In this document: in pieces, positions 40,802-48,713 of the stretch
Layout: the number at the start of each line of letters is the position of its first letter
How positions within the stretch are numbered: position 1 is the first letter of the stretch
NCBI GenBank assembly: GCA_038530285.1
Contig: JBCBCY010000001.1
Coordinates: 124,001-188,000, forward strand
Length of the DNA: 64,000 nt
Reading direction: 5' to 3'
Source of the DNA: JASJAR01 sp038530285
Lineage (GTDB): Bacteria > Pseudomonadota > Alphaproteobacteria > Rhodobacterales > Rhodobacteraceae
The notes under the pieces: model-generated
Seen by the model: only the letters and a program-made list of their open reading frames with translations
Database searches by the model: none
Told to the model about the DNA's origin: nothing
Made by a program: the position numbers and the translations under genes

Positions 40802-42391
40802 CTAGGTGGCCCCTCCACCGGCTGTGTCGACCCCGGCCATCAACAGGCCCAGTTCACGCTCATCCGTCTGGTCAGGCAAGCGTTCGCCCATGATCCGGCC
40901 ATCGAACATCACCATGATGCGGTCTGACAGCGACAAGATCTCATCAAGCTCCACCGACACCAGCAGCACTGCGCGGCCAGCATCACGAAGGGCAACGATT
41001 TGCTTGTGAATGAATTCAATCGCGCCGATATCCACACCGCGGGTCGGTTGACCGACCAGCAGCAAATCGGGGTCGCGTTCAATCTCGCGCGCGACGACGA
41101 TTTTCTGCTGGTTCCCGCCCGAGAAGTTCTTGGCGTTCTGCCAGCAATTGGCTGGCCGGATATCAAATTTCTCGATCTTGCGCTCGGTGTCTTGGCGGAT
41201 CGCGTCGTTGTCGATCAGCATCCCTTTGTTGAACGCCGGGTCGTCGTGGTAGCCAAAACAGGCGTTTTCCCATGCGAAGAAATCCATGATCAGACCTTCG
41301 CGCTGGCGGTCTTCGGGCACATGGGCGATGCCGCGCGCCCGCCGGGTGCGGGCGTCGGAATGGCGGCCCGAGATGTCAATCTCCTGCCCGTTCATGCGAA
41401 CCGTACCGGTGCCGCGCGTGATGCCGCCAAGAACTTCGAGAAGCTCGGTCTGGCCATTGCCCGCCACGCCCGCGATGCCCAGGATTTCGCCCGCCTTGAT
41501 GTTGAAGCTGATGCTTTTGACACGCTCGACCTTGGAATCGTCAATCACCTGCAGGTTTTCGACCTCAAGCACGGTGGCCCCTGGTTTCGCAGGTTGTTTT
41601 TCGATCTCAAGCAAGACTTTGCGGCCCACCATCAATTCGGCAAGCTGTTCGGGGCTTGTGTCCCCTGTCCGCACGGTTGCGGTCATCTCGCCCCGGCGCA
41701 TCACCGAAACGGTATCGGTCGCATCCATGATTTCGCGCAGCTTGTGCGTGATCAGGATGATGGTTTTTCCTTCCGCCTTCAGCCGCGCCAGGATGCGGAA
41801 CAACTGATCAGCCTCGGGGGGGGTCAGCACACCCGTGGGTTCATCAAGGATCAGGATCTGCGCCTGCCGATAAAGCGCTTTTAGGATTTCGACCCGCTGC
41901 TGGTGCCCGACCGACAGGTCTTCGATCACCGCATCGGGGTCGACGTTCAATTCGTATTCTTCGGCCAGCGATTTCAGGCTCGCCCGGGCCTTATTCAGGC
42001 TGGGGCGCAACAGCGCGCCGTCTTCGACGCCCAGAATGATGTTTTCCAGAACCGTGAAGTTTTCCACCAGTTTGAAATGCTGAAACACCATGCCGATGCC
42101 GGCGCGGATCGCGGCCTGACTGTCGGGAATTTCGGTTTTCTGGCCATTAATGAAAATCTCGCCCGCATCGGCTTTGTAAAAGCCATACAGGATCGACATC
42201 ATCGTCGATTTGCCCGCCCCGTTTTCGCCGATGATCCCGTGGATCGTGCCGGGCATCACACGCAGCGAGATGTCTTTGTTGGCCCGCACGGGGCCGAAAC
42301 TTTTGGAAATGCCCTTAAGCTCAATCGCCGGAGCCGTGGGTGTCGAAGGGGCCGACGAGGGCCCCTTCGTTGGATCTGTGTCCAGCGCCAA
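40802..42391 (-). CDS. ABC transporter ATP-binding protein, two NBDs (nucleoside uptake)
   Basis: A 529-residue ATPase with duplicated nucleotide-binding domains, as in RbsA/YufO. The first has Walker A GENGAGKST near residue 56, signature LSVGHQQRVEILKAL and Walker B LILDEPT. The second has a degenerate Walker A (VAGNGQTEL), signature FSGGNQQKIVVAREI and LLVGQPTRGVDIG without the catalytic Glu, the normal pattern for this class. It starts with TTG directly after the BMP stop (TAATTG), a weak start that may lower its yield relative to the binding protein. Confidence 0.93.
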   Translation of the reverse strand: MALDTDPTKGPSSAPSTPTAPAIELKGISKSFGPVRANKDISLRVMPGTIHGIIGENGAGKSTMMSILYGFYKADAGEIFINGQKTEIPDSQAAIRAGIGMVFQHFKLVENFTVLENIILGVEDGALLRPSLNKARASLKSLAEEYELNVDPDAVIEDLSVGHQQRVEILKALYRQAQILILDEPTGVLTPPEADQLFRILARLKAEGKTIILITHKLREIMDATDTVSVMRRGEMTATVRTGDTSPEQLAELMVGRKVLLEIEKQPAKPGATVLEVENLQVIDDSKVERVKSISFNIKAGEILGIAGVAGNGQTELLEVLGGITRGTGTVRMNGQEIDISGRHSDARTRRARGIAHVPEDRQREGLIMDFFAWENACFGYHDDPAFNKGMLIDNDAIRQDTERKIEKFDIRPANCWQNAKNFSGGNQQKIVVAREIERDPDLLLVGQPTRGVDIGAIEFIHKQIVALRDAGRAVLLVSVELDEILSLSDRIMVMFDGRIMGERLPDQTDERELGLLMAGVDTAGGGAT

Positions 42392-43387
42392 TTAAAAGTC
42401 CATCGCCGGGCAGCTGTCGTTTTCGGTGTAGCTGACCACCGTGGTTTCCCCCGCGATGATGCTGTCACGCGCCGCATCTACGGTGGCCTGCATTTCCGCA
42501 GTGACCAGGTCGGCGTTGTTTTCGTCCAGCGCATAGCCCACGCCTTCGGCAGCAAGGTCCATCACGACAATGCCGGTTTCCATATCAACGCCGTCGCTGA
42601 ACGCGTTGTAGACCGCGTTGTCGACCCGCTTGAGCATGGATGTCAGGACTTTGCCGGGGAAGAGCCCGTTCTGGTTGGAATCCACACCAATGCCCAGAAG
42701 GTCAGCTTCGGCAGCCGCGCGCAATGCGCCTTCGCCCGCGCCACCTGCGGCAGCGTAGATCACGTCAGCGCCTTGCGAGATTTGTGCCTTGGCAAGTTCG
42801 GATGCGATGCCGGTGTCGCTCCAGGCTTTTGTCGGGTCATCGCTGACGCGGCCATACACGATGTCGATGTCCGGGTTCACCGACTTTGCACCCTGGGCGT
42901 AGCCGCAGGCGAATTGACGGATCAGCGGGATGTCCATGCCAGCGACAAAGCCCAGTGTGCCCGTTTCGGTCGCCATGGCGGCGAGCATACCGGCCAGGTA
43001 CGAGCCTTCATGTTCGGTGAACACGATCGAGCGGACGTTGGGCTGATCGACAACCATGTCAATGATGGCGAATGTTGTGTCTGGATATTTCGGGGCAACC
43101 TCTTCCAGGGTCGGGCCGTTGGCAAAGCCCAGAACCACGATCGGGTTGAAGCCCGCTTCGGCCAGGCGGGTGGCGAACTGCACACGCTGCGGCTGCTGGG
43201 TCACTTCGATTTCACGGTAGCTTTCGCCGGTCTCTTCGGCCCAACGCTGGGCGCCATTGTAAGCGCTCTCGTTGAACGAGCCGTCGAATTTACCGCCGAG
43301 GTCATACATCAGCGCTGGTTCAGCATTCACCGCGGTGGTCATCGCCAACACTGTGGCGGCACCAAGAAACTTGGTCATAAAGGTCAT
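42392..43387 (-). CDS. BMP-family nucleoside-binding lipoprotein-like substrate-binding protein
   Basis: A 331-residue periplasmic binding protein with signal peptide (MTFMTKFLGAATVLAMTTAVNA). The mature part begins EPALMYDLGGKFDGSFNESAYNGAQRW, the basic-membrane-protein (BMP) family start, then VVLGFANGPTLEEVA and FVAGMDIPLIRQFACGYAQG. BMP proteins bind purine nucleosides. Unlike classic BMPs the signal lacks a lipobox Cys, so it should be a soluble periplasmic protein. The ATG at 43387 has GGGAG upstream. It is the first gene of the uptake operon that ends with the phosphorylase. Confidence 0.92.
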   Translation of the reverse strand: MTFMTKFLGAATVLAMTTAVNAEPALMYDLGGKFDGSFNESAYNGAQRWAEETGESYREIEVTQQPQRVQFATRLAEAGFNPIVVLGFANGPTLEEVAPKYPDTTFAIIDMVVDQPNVRSIVFTEHEGSYLAGMLAAMATETGTLGFVAGMDIPLIRQFACGYAQGAKSVNPDIDIVYGRVSDDPTKAWSDTGIASELAKAQISQGADVIYAAAGGAGEGALRAAAEADLLGIGVDSNQNGLFPGKVLTSMLKRVDNAVYNAFSDGVDMETGIVVMDLAAEGVGYALDENNADLVTAEMQATVDAARDSIIAGETTVVSYTENDSCPAMDF

Positions 43388-43521
43388 ACGAGAGTCTCCC
43401 ACATATCACTGGGGCTTGGGTGGTCCATCGCCCCTTGGATCACGTCGATCAGCTTTAAATAAGGCCTGACCCGCGGGGGAGGGTCAATGGCGAAATCGTC
43501 GCTGACGTGGCGTTGGCTTGG

Positions 43522-44034
43522 CTAGGGGGCGGCGCGGGTCAGGACTTTGCGCAAGATTAGGGCATCTGCGGCAGGTTTTGGGCCGCGTGGGTAATATTCC
43601 GCACGCGTTCCGGCCAAAATCCAGCCTGCGGTGCTGTAAAGGGTTCGGGCCGCCTGATTGTCGGTGGCCACCTCCAGAAAGGCTGTTTTCGCGCCTCTCG
43701 AGACGGATTCGGCTTCGAATCGCTCCAACAATGTTTTGCCGAGCCCCGCACCCTGATGGTCGGGATCAACCGCCAGCGTCAGGAGTTCGGCTTCATCCGC
43801 GATGACCCGCCCAAGGGCAAAGCCCAAAAGTTGCGCCGCATGCTGCGTCGCGCTGGGTGGGGGGGCTGTCTGCCCCCCCACACCCCCCCGAGAGTATTTG
43901 TGCCAGGATGAAGCGCTTTGGGTGACGAGGATGGCGTTGGCTGCGGTCAAGGCCGAGGCGAAGCTTTCGACGGACCAGGGCGCACCATGATGCATCGCGC
44001 GTGCGTGCAGTTCGGCGAGGTCCTCGGGCGTCAT
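43522..44034 (-). CDS. rimI: RimI-type GNAT acetyltransferase with a repeat-derived insertion
   Basis: A 170-residue acetyl-CoA-dependent N-acetyltransferase of the ribosomal-protein S18 alanine acetyltransferase type. The CoA-binding block LTLAVDPDHQGAGLGKTLLERFEAE and the FLEVATDNQAARTLYSTAGW motif are intact. Between beta strands, about residues 41-68 (SASSWHKYSRGGVGGQTAPPPS and following) are not part of the family; they are encoded by the palindromic repeat at 43856-43913 read in the antisense direction, in frame. It overlaps tsaB by four bases (ATGA), as tsaB-rimI often do. Activity with the insertion is uncertain. Confidence 0.85.
   Translation of the reverse strand: MTPEDLAELHARAMHHGAPWSVESFASALTAANAILVTQSASSWHKYSRGGVGGQTAPPPSATQHAAQLLGFALGRVIADEAELLTLAVDPDHQGAGLGKTLLERFEAESVSRGAKTAFLEVATDNQAARTLYSTAGWILAGTRAEYYPRGPKPAADALILRKVLTRAAP
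43856..43913 (+). repeat. G/C-tract palindromic repeat, copy 3, inside rimI
   Basis: The plus strand reads GGTGGGGGGGC-TGTC-TGCCCCCCCAC, then ACCCCCCC, AGAGTATTTGTGCCAGGATGAAG. This matches the copy at 36099 block by block. It lies wholly inside the rimI coding sequence and keeps its frame, adding roughly 20 foreign residues. Confidence 0.8.
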
Positions 44035-44705
44035 TCGACAATGGTTGGGGCGGTCTGGCGCGCGGGCGCGGCATCGGCAGGCCGGATGTAAAGGGGTGCG
44101 GGGCGGGGTGTTTTGCCTGCTGCGAACCGCTGTTCGGTCAGCTCTGCCAAGACATTGGGGCGCGGGGCAAATTCCGTGTCGGTTCCGTGCAGCCCCAAAG
44201 CCGCAGCGATTTCGGCCCCGCGGTGGCCATCGAGAAACGCGCCTGGCCTGAGCGGTAAATCGTCCGGTGGCGCGGCGGGGTCGATCAGCCGTGGCGCCCC
44301 GGCGGGCACGCCGTTCTGAAACACCTGCAAATAGGCCTGGTCGCGCGGCGCGGGCAGCGAAATCGCGGTGTTGTCGGTGCCAATCTCATACGCGGCCGCC
44401 ACTTCGAACACGCTTACACCAATCGCTGGGATGCCCAAACCCAGCGCAAGGCCCCTCGCAGCCGACACGCCGATGCGGATCCCGGTGAAATTCCCGGGGC
44501 CGACGCAAACGCCGATGGCGCTAAGGTCGGTCCAAGTCCAACCCGCCCGAGCCAGCATGGCTTCGAGCGTTGGGACCAGAGCTTCGCCCTGGCCGCGCGC
44601 CATCTCAACGACAGTACCGCCGGAGTAAGACTCGGTGCTGGTGCCGATCGCGATGAACGGCCCCGTGGTGTCAAAGGCCAGGATTTTGGGCCAAGCGCGG
44701 GCCAC
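44031..44705 (-). CDS. tsaB: tRNA threonylcarbamoyladenosine biosynthesis protein TsaB
   Basis: A 224-residue partner of TsaD/TsaE in making t6A at position 37 of ANN-decoding tRNAs. The actin/HSP70-like N-terminal half shows ILAFDTTGPFIAIG and the signature VGPGNFTGIRIGVSAARGLALGLGIP near residue 67. The C-terminal half is variable, as usual. It starts with GTG at 44705. It overlaps rimI downstream; nfuA lies just upstream on the same strand. Confidence 0.92.
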   Translation of the reverse strand: MARAWPKILAFDTTGPFIAIGTSTESYSGGTVVEMARGQGEALVPTLEAMLARAGWTWTDLSAIGVCVGPGNFTGIRIGVSAARGLALGLGIPAIGVSVFEVAAAYEIGTDNTAISLPAPRDQAYLQVFQNGVPAGAPRLIDPAAPPDDLPLRPGAFLDGHRGAEIAAALGLHGTDTEFAPRPNVLAELTEQRFAAGKTPRPAPLYIRPADAAPARQTAPTIVE

Positions 44706-44710
44706 GGGCG

Positions 44711-45268
44711 TCAGACGGCGACGGGCCGCACCTCGACCACTTCGGGGATGTAGTGACGCAACAGGTTCTCGATCCCCATTTTCAACGTCAGCGTCGACGA
44801 CGGGCAGCCGGCACAGGCCCCTTGCATGTGCAAATAGACAATGCCGCGATCAAACCCGTGGAAAGTGATGTCGCCGCCATCCTGGGCCACGGCAGGCCGG
44901 ACACGGCTGTCGAGGAGTTCCTTGATCTGACCGACAATCTCGCCGTCTTCGCCGGTGTGTTCGGCATGACCTGAGGCGGCTTCGCCTTCCATCACAGGCT
45001 GGCCCGACTGGTAATGTTCCATGATCGCGCCAAGGATCGCAGGCTTGATATGGTCCCATTCGGTGGCGTCCGTCTTGGTGACCGTTACGAAATCGGTCCC
45101 GAAGAACACACCCACCACCCCATCGACGGCGAAGACGCGGTGCGCCAGTGGCGACGTGCCTGCCGCTTCGGCGGTTGGGAAGTCAGCAGTGCCTGCGTCC
45201 AACACTGTCTGGCCTGGCAGGAATTTCAAGGTCGCCGGATTTGGCGTGGCTTCGGTCTGGATGAACAT
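44711..45268 (-). CDS. NfuA-like Fe-S cluster carrier (Nfu N domain + NifU C domain)
   Basis: A 185-residue scaffold/carrier that delivers Fe-S clusters. The Nfu N-terminal domain starts MFIQTEATPNPATLKFLPGQTVL. The NifU-like C-terminal domain holds the cluster-binding CxxC in MQGACAGCPSSTLTLKMGIENLL near residue 150. The ATG at 45268 begins exactly at the family start, so the upstream in-frame start at 45322 is rejected. It is five bases from tsaB and likely co-transcribed. Fe-S-rich complex II and aconitase-type enzymes are natural clients. Confidence 0.93.
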   Translation of the reverse strand: MFIQTEATPNPATLKFLPGQTVLDAGTADFPTAEAAGTSPLAHRVFAVDGVVGVFFGTDFVTVTKTDATEWDHIKPAILGAIMEHYQSGQPVMEGEAASGHAEHTGEDGEIVGQIKELLDSRVRPAVAQDGGDITFHGFDRGIVYLHMQGACAGCPSSTLTLKMGIENLLRHYIPEVVEVRPVAV

Positions 45269-45344
45269 ATCTGAGCCTTTCGGTTGGAATAAAGATATGC
45301 GTCCGCGCGCCCGGCGTGTCAATGTTTGGAATTGTTCTAAGGTG

Positions 45345-45800
45345 CTAGCTGATGGCTTGCAGCCGCTCTTTCGACAATTCCCCCGGCACGATCGTCACTG
45401 GCACGGAAAGCGACGCAAACCGGCGTGTCAATTCGGTGATCAACGGCCCGGGGCCCCGGCTGTCTGACCCGGCCCCCAACACCAAAACCCCGATCTCGGG
45501 GTCGGCTTCGATCTGTGCAAGGAGTTCCGGCAGGGCCTCACCCTCGCGGATGACAAGTTCCGGATCAACGCCTTGCTGGTCGCGCATCCACTTGGCGAAC
45601 ACCTCAAAATGGGCGTGAATACGCTCGCGCGCCTCTTCGCGCATCAACTCGCCCACACCGATCCAGTGCTGGAATTCTTCCGGCGGAATGATCGACAGGA
45701 TTTCCACGCCGCCGCCTGTGCGCGCGGCCCGCATGGCGGCAAAGCGCATCGCATTCAGGCATTCGCGGCTGTCATCCAGCACCACTAGAAATTTGCGCAT
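45345..45800 (-). CDS. Universal stress protein family (UspA)
   Basis: A 151-residue single-domain Usp. It starts MRKFLVVLDDSRECLNAMRFAAMRAART and ends with the ATP-binding-type loop VLGAGSDSRGPGPLITELTRRFASLSVPVTIVP, in which the G-2x-G-9x-G(S/T) pattern is only partly kept. ATP binding is therefore uncertain. The ATG at 45800 is chosen; the upstream frame to 45887 reads as intergenic. It is a monocistron between nfuA and the aminotransferase. Confidence 0.88.
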   Translation of the reverse strand: MRKFLVVLDDSRECLNAMRFAAMRAARTGGGVEILSIIPPEEFQHWIGVGELMREEARERIHAHFEVFAKWMRDQQGVDPELVIREGEALPELLAQIEADPEIGVLVLGAGSDSRGPGPLITELTRRFASLSVPVTIVPGELSKERLQAIS

Positions 45801-45859
45801 CGGGTCCCTCGCGGTTCGACCCCATGATGACCGAGGGGGCAGGGGCTGTCCAGCAAGCG

Positions 45860-46723
45860 CTAGTGTTGGCTTGCCGCCCAATCCCAATAGCGTTCGATCA
45901 CACGGCGCGTCACCGGGCCGGGCTGAAACCTGCGGTCTTCAATGGCCGCCACGGGCGTGATCTTGTGCATATTGCCGGTCACGAACACCTCATCGGCGGT
46001 GGCGAAATCTTCCAACGTCAAAACGGTCTCTTGCACGGTCTCACCGGCGTCGCGCGCCAAGGCGATATGGCGGCCCCGGGTGATGCCGGCCAGAAAGGTG
46101 CCGTTGGGGATTGGCGTCATGATCTCACCGTCCCGGACCATGAAGATGTTCGTTGTCGCAGTTTCGGCCACGTTACCCATCGCGTCGGTCACCAGCGCAT
46201 TGGCAAACCCCCGGGCGTTGACCTCAGCCAGCATACGCTGGTTGTTGGGGTAAAGCGCCCCGGCTTTGGCATTGACCAGGGCGGTTTCAATCGTGGGGCG
46301 GCGAAAACGCGTGTAACCCAGCGTGACGGCCGCGTCCGCCGGGGCCAGGGGGATCTCTTCGAGGCTGATCGCAAAGCCGGTGTTCCCAGGTTTGGCCAGC
46401 ACGACCGAGGCCGCAGCGTCGATGCCCCAATACATCGGGCGGATGTAGACGGCAGCGTCCTTGGGGTAGCGCGCGATGCCCTCTGTGATCACCTCGACCA
46501 TTGCATCCGCCGTCATGGTGGGGTCGATCATGAACGCCCGGGCAGAGGCATTGACCCTTTCGCAATGGGCCAAAAGGTCGGGCATCACCCCACGGGCAAA
46601 GCGTGCGCCATCAAAGACGTTGGTGCCCAGCCAGGCGCCGTGGTCCGCCGCCCGCATGACCGGCACATCCGCGTCGTGCCAGACCCCATCGACATAGGTC
46701 TTTATGTTGGTCCCACTTGCCAT
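45860..46723 (-). CDS. Branched-chain amino acid aminotransferase-like, PLP fold IV
   Basis: A 287-residue class IV aminotransferase. The opening TYVDGVWHDADVPVMRAADHGAWLGTNVFDGARFA is typical, with the PLP-binding Lys in ALVNAKAGALYPNNQRML near residue 150 and the cofactor-phosphate segment NVAETATTNIFMVRDG and FLAGITRGRHIALA. It most likely interconverts branched-chain amino acids and 2-oxo acids, but members of this length can also be D-amino-acid transaminases or aminodeoxychorismate lyase. No biosynthetic partner is adjacent. trpS lies upstream on the same strand with 191 bp between. Confidence 0.87.
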   Translation of the reverse strand: MASGTNIKTYVDGVWHDADVPVMRAADHGAWLGTNVFDGARFARGVMPDLLAHCERVNASARAFMIDPTMTADAMVEVITEGIARYPKDAAVYIRPMYWGIDAAASVVLAKPGNTGFAISLEEIPLAPADAAVTLGYTRFRRPTIETALVNAKAGALYPNNQRMLAEVNARGFANALVTDAMGNVAETATTNIFMVRDGEIMTPIPNGTFLAGITRGRHIALARDAGETVQETVLTLEDFATADEVFVTGNMHKITPVAAIEDRRFQPGPVTRRVIERYWDWAASQH

Positions 46724-46914
46724 CGCCGCTCTGTCTCACGGGGCATGGGGTGATTTCAAGGTCCTTTGGGCAGGGTCGCGGCAGGGCCGGGCCAATGGGG
46801 AAAAGGCCTGTTTCGGGGACGAGGCGATTCGACCCTGCCGCGAGATATCTGCATGGGAACCGCAGATGGGCATACCATAGGGCATGTTTGAGTCGCTCGT
46901 ATGACGATTGCCCA

Positions 46915-47946
46915 TCAGGGCTGGCGTGTTTTGACCAGTCCCATGATCTCCATCGTCTGGGCCAGAATTGGGGCCGCAATCGCCGACGCGGCCTCTGCGC
47001 CCTGCCCCAGAATGCGGTCAATCTCAGCCGGGTCGGCCAGAAGCCGATCCATCTCGCCCGAAATCGGCGACAGTTTTTCGACCGCAAGCTCCGCCAGCGC
47101 AGGTTTGAACTGGCCCCAGCCCGCGCCGCCATGGTCGGCCATCACCGCGTCGACGCTGATTTCGGCCAGAGCGGCGTAGATATCAACAAGATTGCGCGCC
47201 TCTGGCCGGTTTTTGAGGCCCGCATAGTCGCTTGGCAGCGCCTCGGGGTCGGTGCGCGCCTTGCGGAACTTTTGCGCGATCGTGTCGGCATCGTCCGACA
47301 TGTTGATCCGGCTCATGTCAGACGGGTCGGATTTCGACATCTTCTTGGTGCCGTCGCGCAGGCTCATCACCCGTCTGGCGGGCCCTTCGATCACCGGTTC
47401 GGTGATCGGAAAGATGTCCTGGCCATAGTCATGGTTGAACTTCGCGGCGATATCGCGCGTCAGTTCCAGGTGCTGCTTTTGATCCTCGCCCACCGGCACA
47501 TGGGTTGCGTGATAGATCAAAATGTCAGCCGCCATCAGCGCGGGATAGGCAAACAGCCCCAGCGAGGCATTTTCAGAATTTTTGCCCGCCTTGTCTTTCC
47601 ATTGCGTCATCCGGCCCATCCAGCCCATCCGCGCGACGCAGTTGAACAACCACGCCAATTGCGCGTGCTCGGGCACGGCGGATTGGTTGAACAGGGTCGA
47701 CTTCGTCGGATCAATGCCCGACGCCAGAAAGGCCGCGGCCACCTCGCGTGTGTTGCGGGCAAGGTCCGCCGGGTTTTGCCAGACCGTGATCGCGTGCAAA
47801 TCGACGATGCAATAAAGTGTCTCATGCGTTGCGGCATCCTGCATTTCCACAAAGCGCTTCAGGGCACCAAGGTAATTGCCCAGCGTCAGACCCCCGGTGG
47901 GCTGAATTCCCGACAAGACACGCGGTGTAAACGCCGCTTCGGCCAT
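46915..47946 (-). CDS. trpS: Tryptophan-tRNA ligase
   Basis: A 343-residue class I aminoacyl-tRNA synthetase. The HIGH-equivalent is TGGLTLGNYLGAL after SGIQP near residue 15, and the KMSKS loop is TKKMSKSDPSDMSRI near residue 200. Other family parts are CIVDLHAITV and KQHLELTRDIA. Starting at ATG 47946 gives the family N-terminus MAEAAFTPRVLSGIQPTG; the frame extends upstream but not plausibly. Convergent neighbours are absent: the rhomboid-like gene is divergent, 86 bp away. Confidence 0.96.
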   Translation of the reverse strand: MAEAAFTPRVLSGIQPTGGLTLGNYLGALKRFVEMQDAATHETLYCIVDLHAITVWQNPADLARNTREVAAAFLASGIDPTKSTLFNQSAVPEHAQLAWLFNCVARMGWMGRMTQWKDKAGKNSENASLGLFAYPALMAADILIYHATHVPVGEDQKQHLELTRDIAAKFNHDYGQDIFPITEPVIEGPARRVMSLRDGTKKMSKSDPSDMSRINMSDDADTIAQKFRKARTDPEALPSDYAGLKNRPEARNLVDIYAALAEISVDAVMADHGGAGWGQFKPALAELAVEKLSPISGEMDRLLADPAEIDRILGQGAEAASAIAAPILAQTMEIMGLVKTRQP

Positions 47947-48032
47947 GATGCTCTCCGACTTCTGGTGGATTTTCACGCCAGCGCGGCTTACCGAGGGGGC
48001 CAACAGCCGTCAAGGAAGGGACCGGTGGCGCG

Positions 48033-48713
48033 ATGCAATCAGATGAAAATGCGTTCAATGCAATCTCGCCTTTGGTGGTCGCTCTGGCTCTGGCGATTTT
48101 CGGTGCCGAGCTGGTTTTGACCGTCGCAGAGCGCGGGATCATTGGTGGCGCCGATGGTGTGGGTTGGCGCATCCAGGCCGTGCAGACCTTCGCGTTTTTT
48201 GGCCCCGTGCTGGACTACATGATTGAGATTGGCGGCTTCACGTTCGCGGGTTTGGTGCGATTTCTGACCTATCCGTTGATCCATGGCAGCTTCATGCATG
48301 CGCTTTTTGTGATCGTGTTTTTGCTCGCACTTGGCAAGATGGTGGCTGAGACCGTCAGCCCAATGGCGGTGGTCGTCATCTTTTTTGGGGCCGCGGCGTT
48401 CGGGGCTTTGGCCTATGCCGCGCTGACAAATGATCAGCGTCCGCTTCTGGGTGGTTTTCCGGCGGTCTACGGGTTGATCGGCGCCTTTACCTTTCTGCTC
48501 TGGGTGCGGTTGGGCGCGGCCGGCGCGCCGCAGTACCGGGCGTTTTCGCTGATCGGGGTGCTGTTGGGCATCCAGCTTGTGTTTGGGCTGTTGTTTGGGG
48601 CGGGCAATGACTGGATCGCGGAAGTGGCTGGTTTTGCCTTCGGCTTTGCGATCACGCCATTGCTGGCCCCGGGGGGGGTGCAGCATCTGCTGGCCCGGTT
48701 GCGCGACCGCTAG
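48033..48713 (+). CDS. Rhomboid-like membrane protein lacking the catalytic Ser and His (pseudoprotease)
   Basis: A 226-residue protein with about six to seven transmembrane helices and a rhomboid layout. The helix-2 region keeps YPLIHGSFMHALFVIVFLLALGKMVAETV. Where active rhomboids have GxSG, this one has LGGFPAVYGLIGAF around residues 139-150, so Ser is replaced by Phe and Gly by Pro. Where the catalytic His-containing AHxxG should be, it has AEVAGFAFGF around 195-204 (His to Glu). It is therefore probably inactive, possibly a chaperone-like derlin/iRhom analogue. It overlaps convergent murJ by four bases. Confidence 0.82.
   Translation: MQSDENAFNAISPLVVALALAIFGAELVLTVAERGIIGGADGVGWRIQAVQTFAFFGPVLDYMIEIGGFTFAGLVRFLTYPLIHGSFMHALFVIVFLLALGKMVAETVSPMAVVVIFFGAAAFGALAYAALTNDQRPLLGGFPAVYGLIGAFTFLLWVRLGAAGAPQYRAFSLIGVLLGIQLVFGLLFGAGNDWIAEVAGFAFGFAITPLLAPGGVQHLLARLRDR

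Noticed and set aside
46724..46914. Possible leader peptide or T-box-like control element between trpS and the aminotransferase gene
   Set aside because: No T-box or attenuator structure and no Trp-rich leader frame could be read on the minus strand; appears to be ordinary intergenic sequence.
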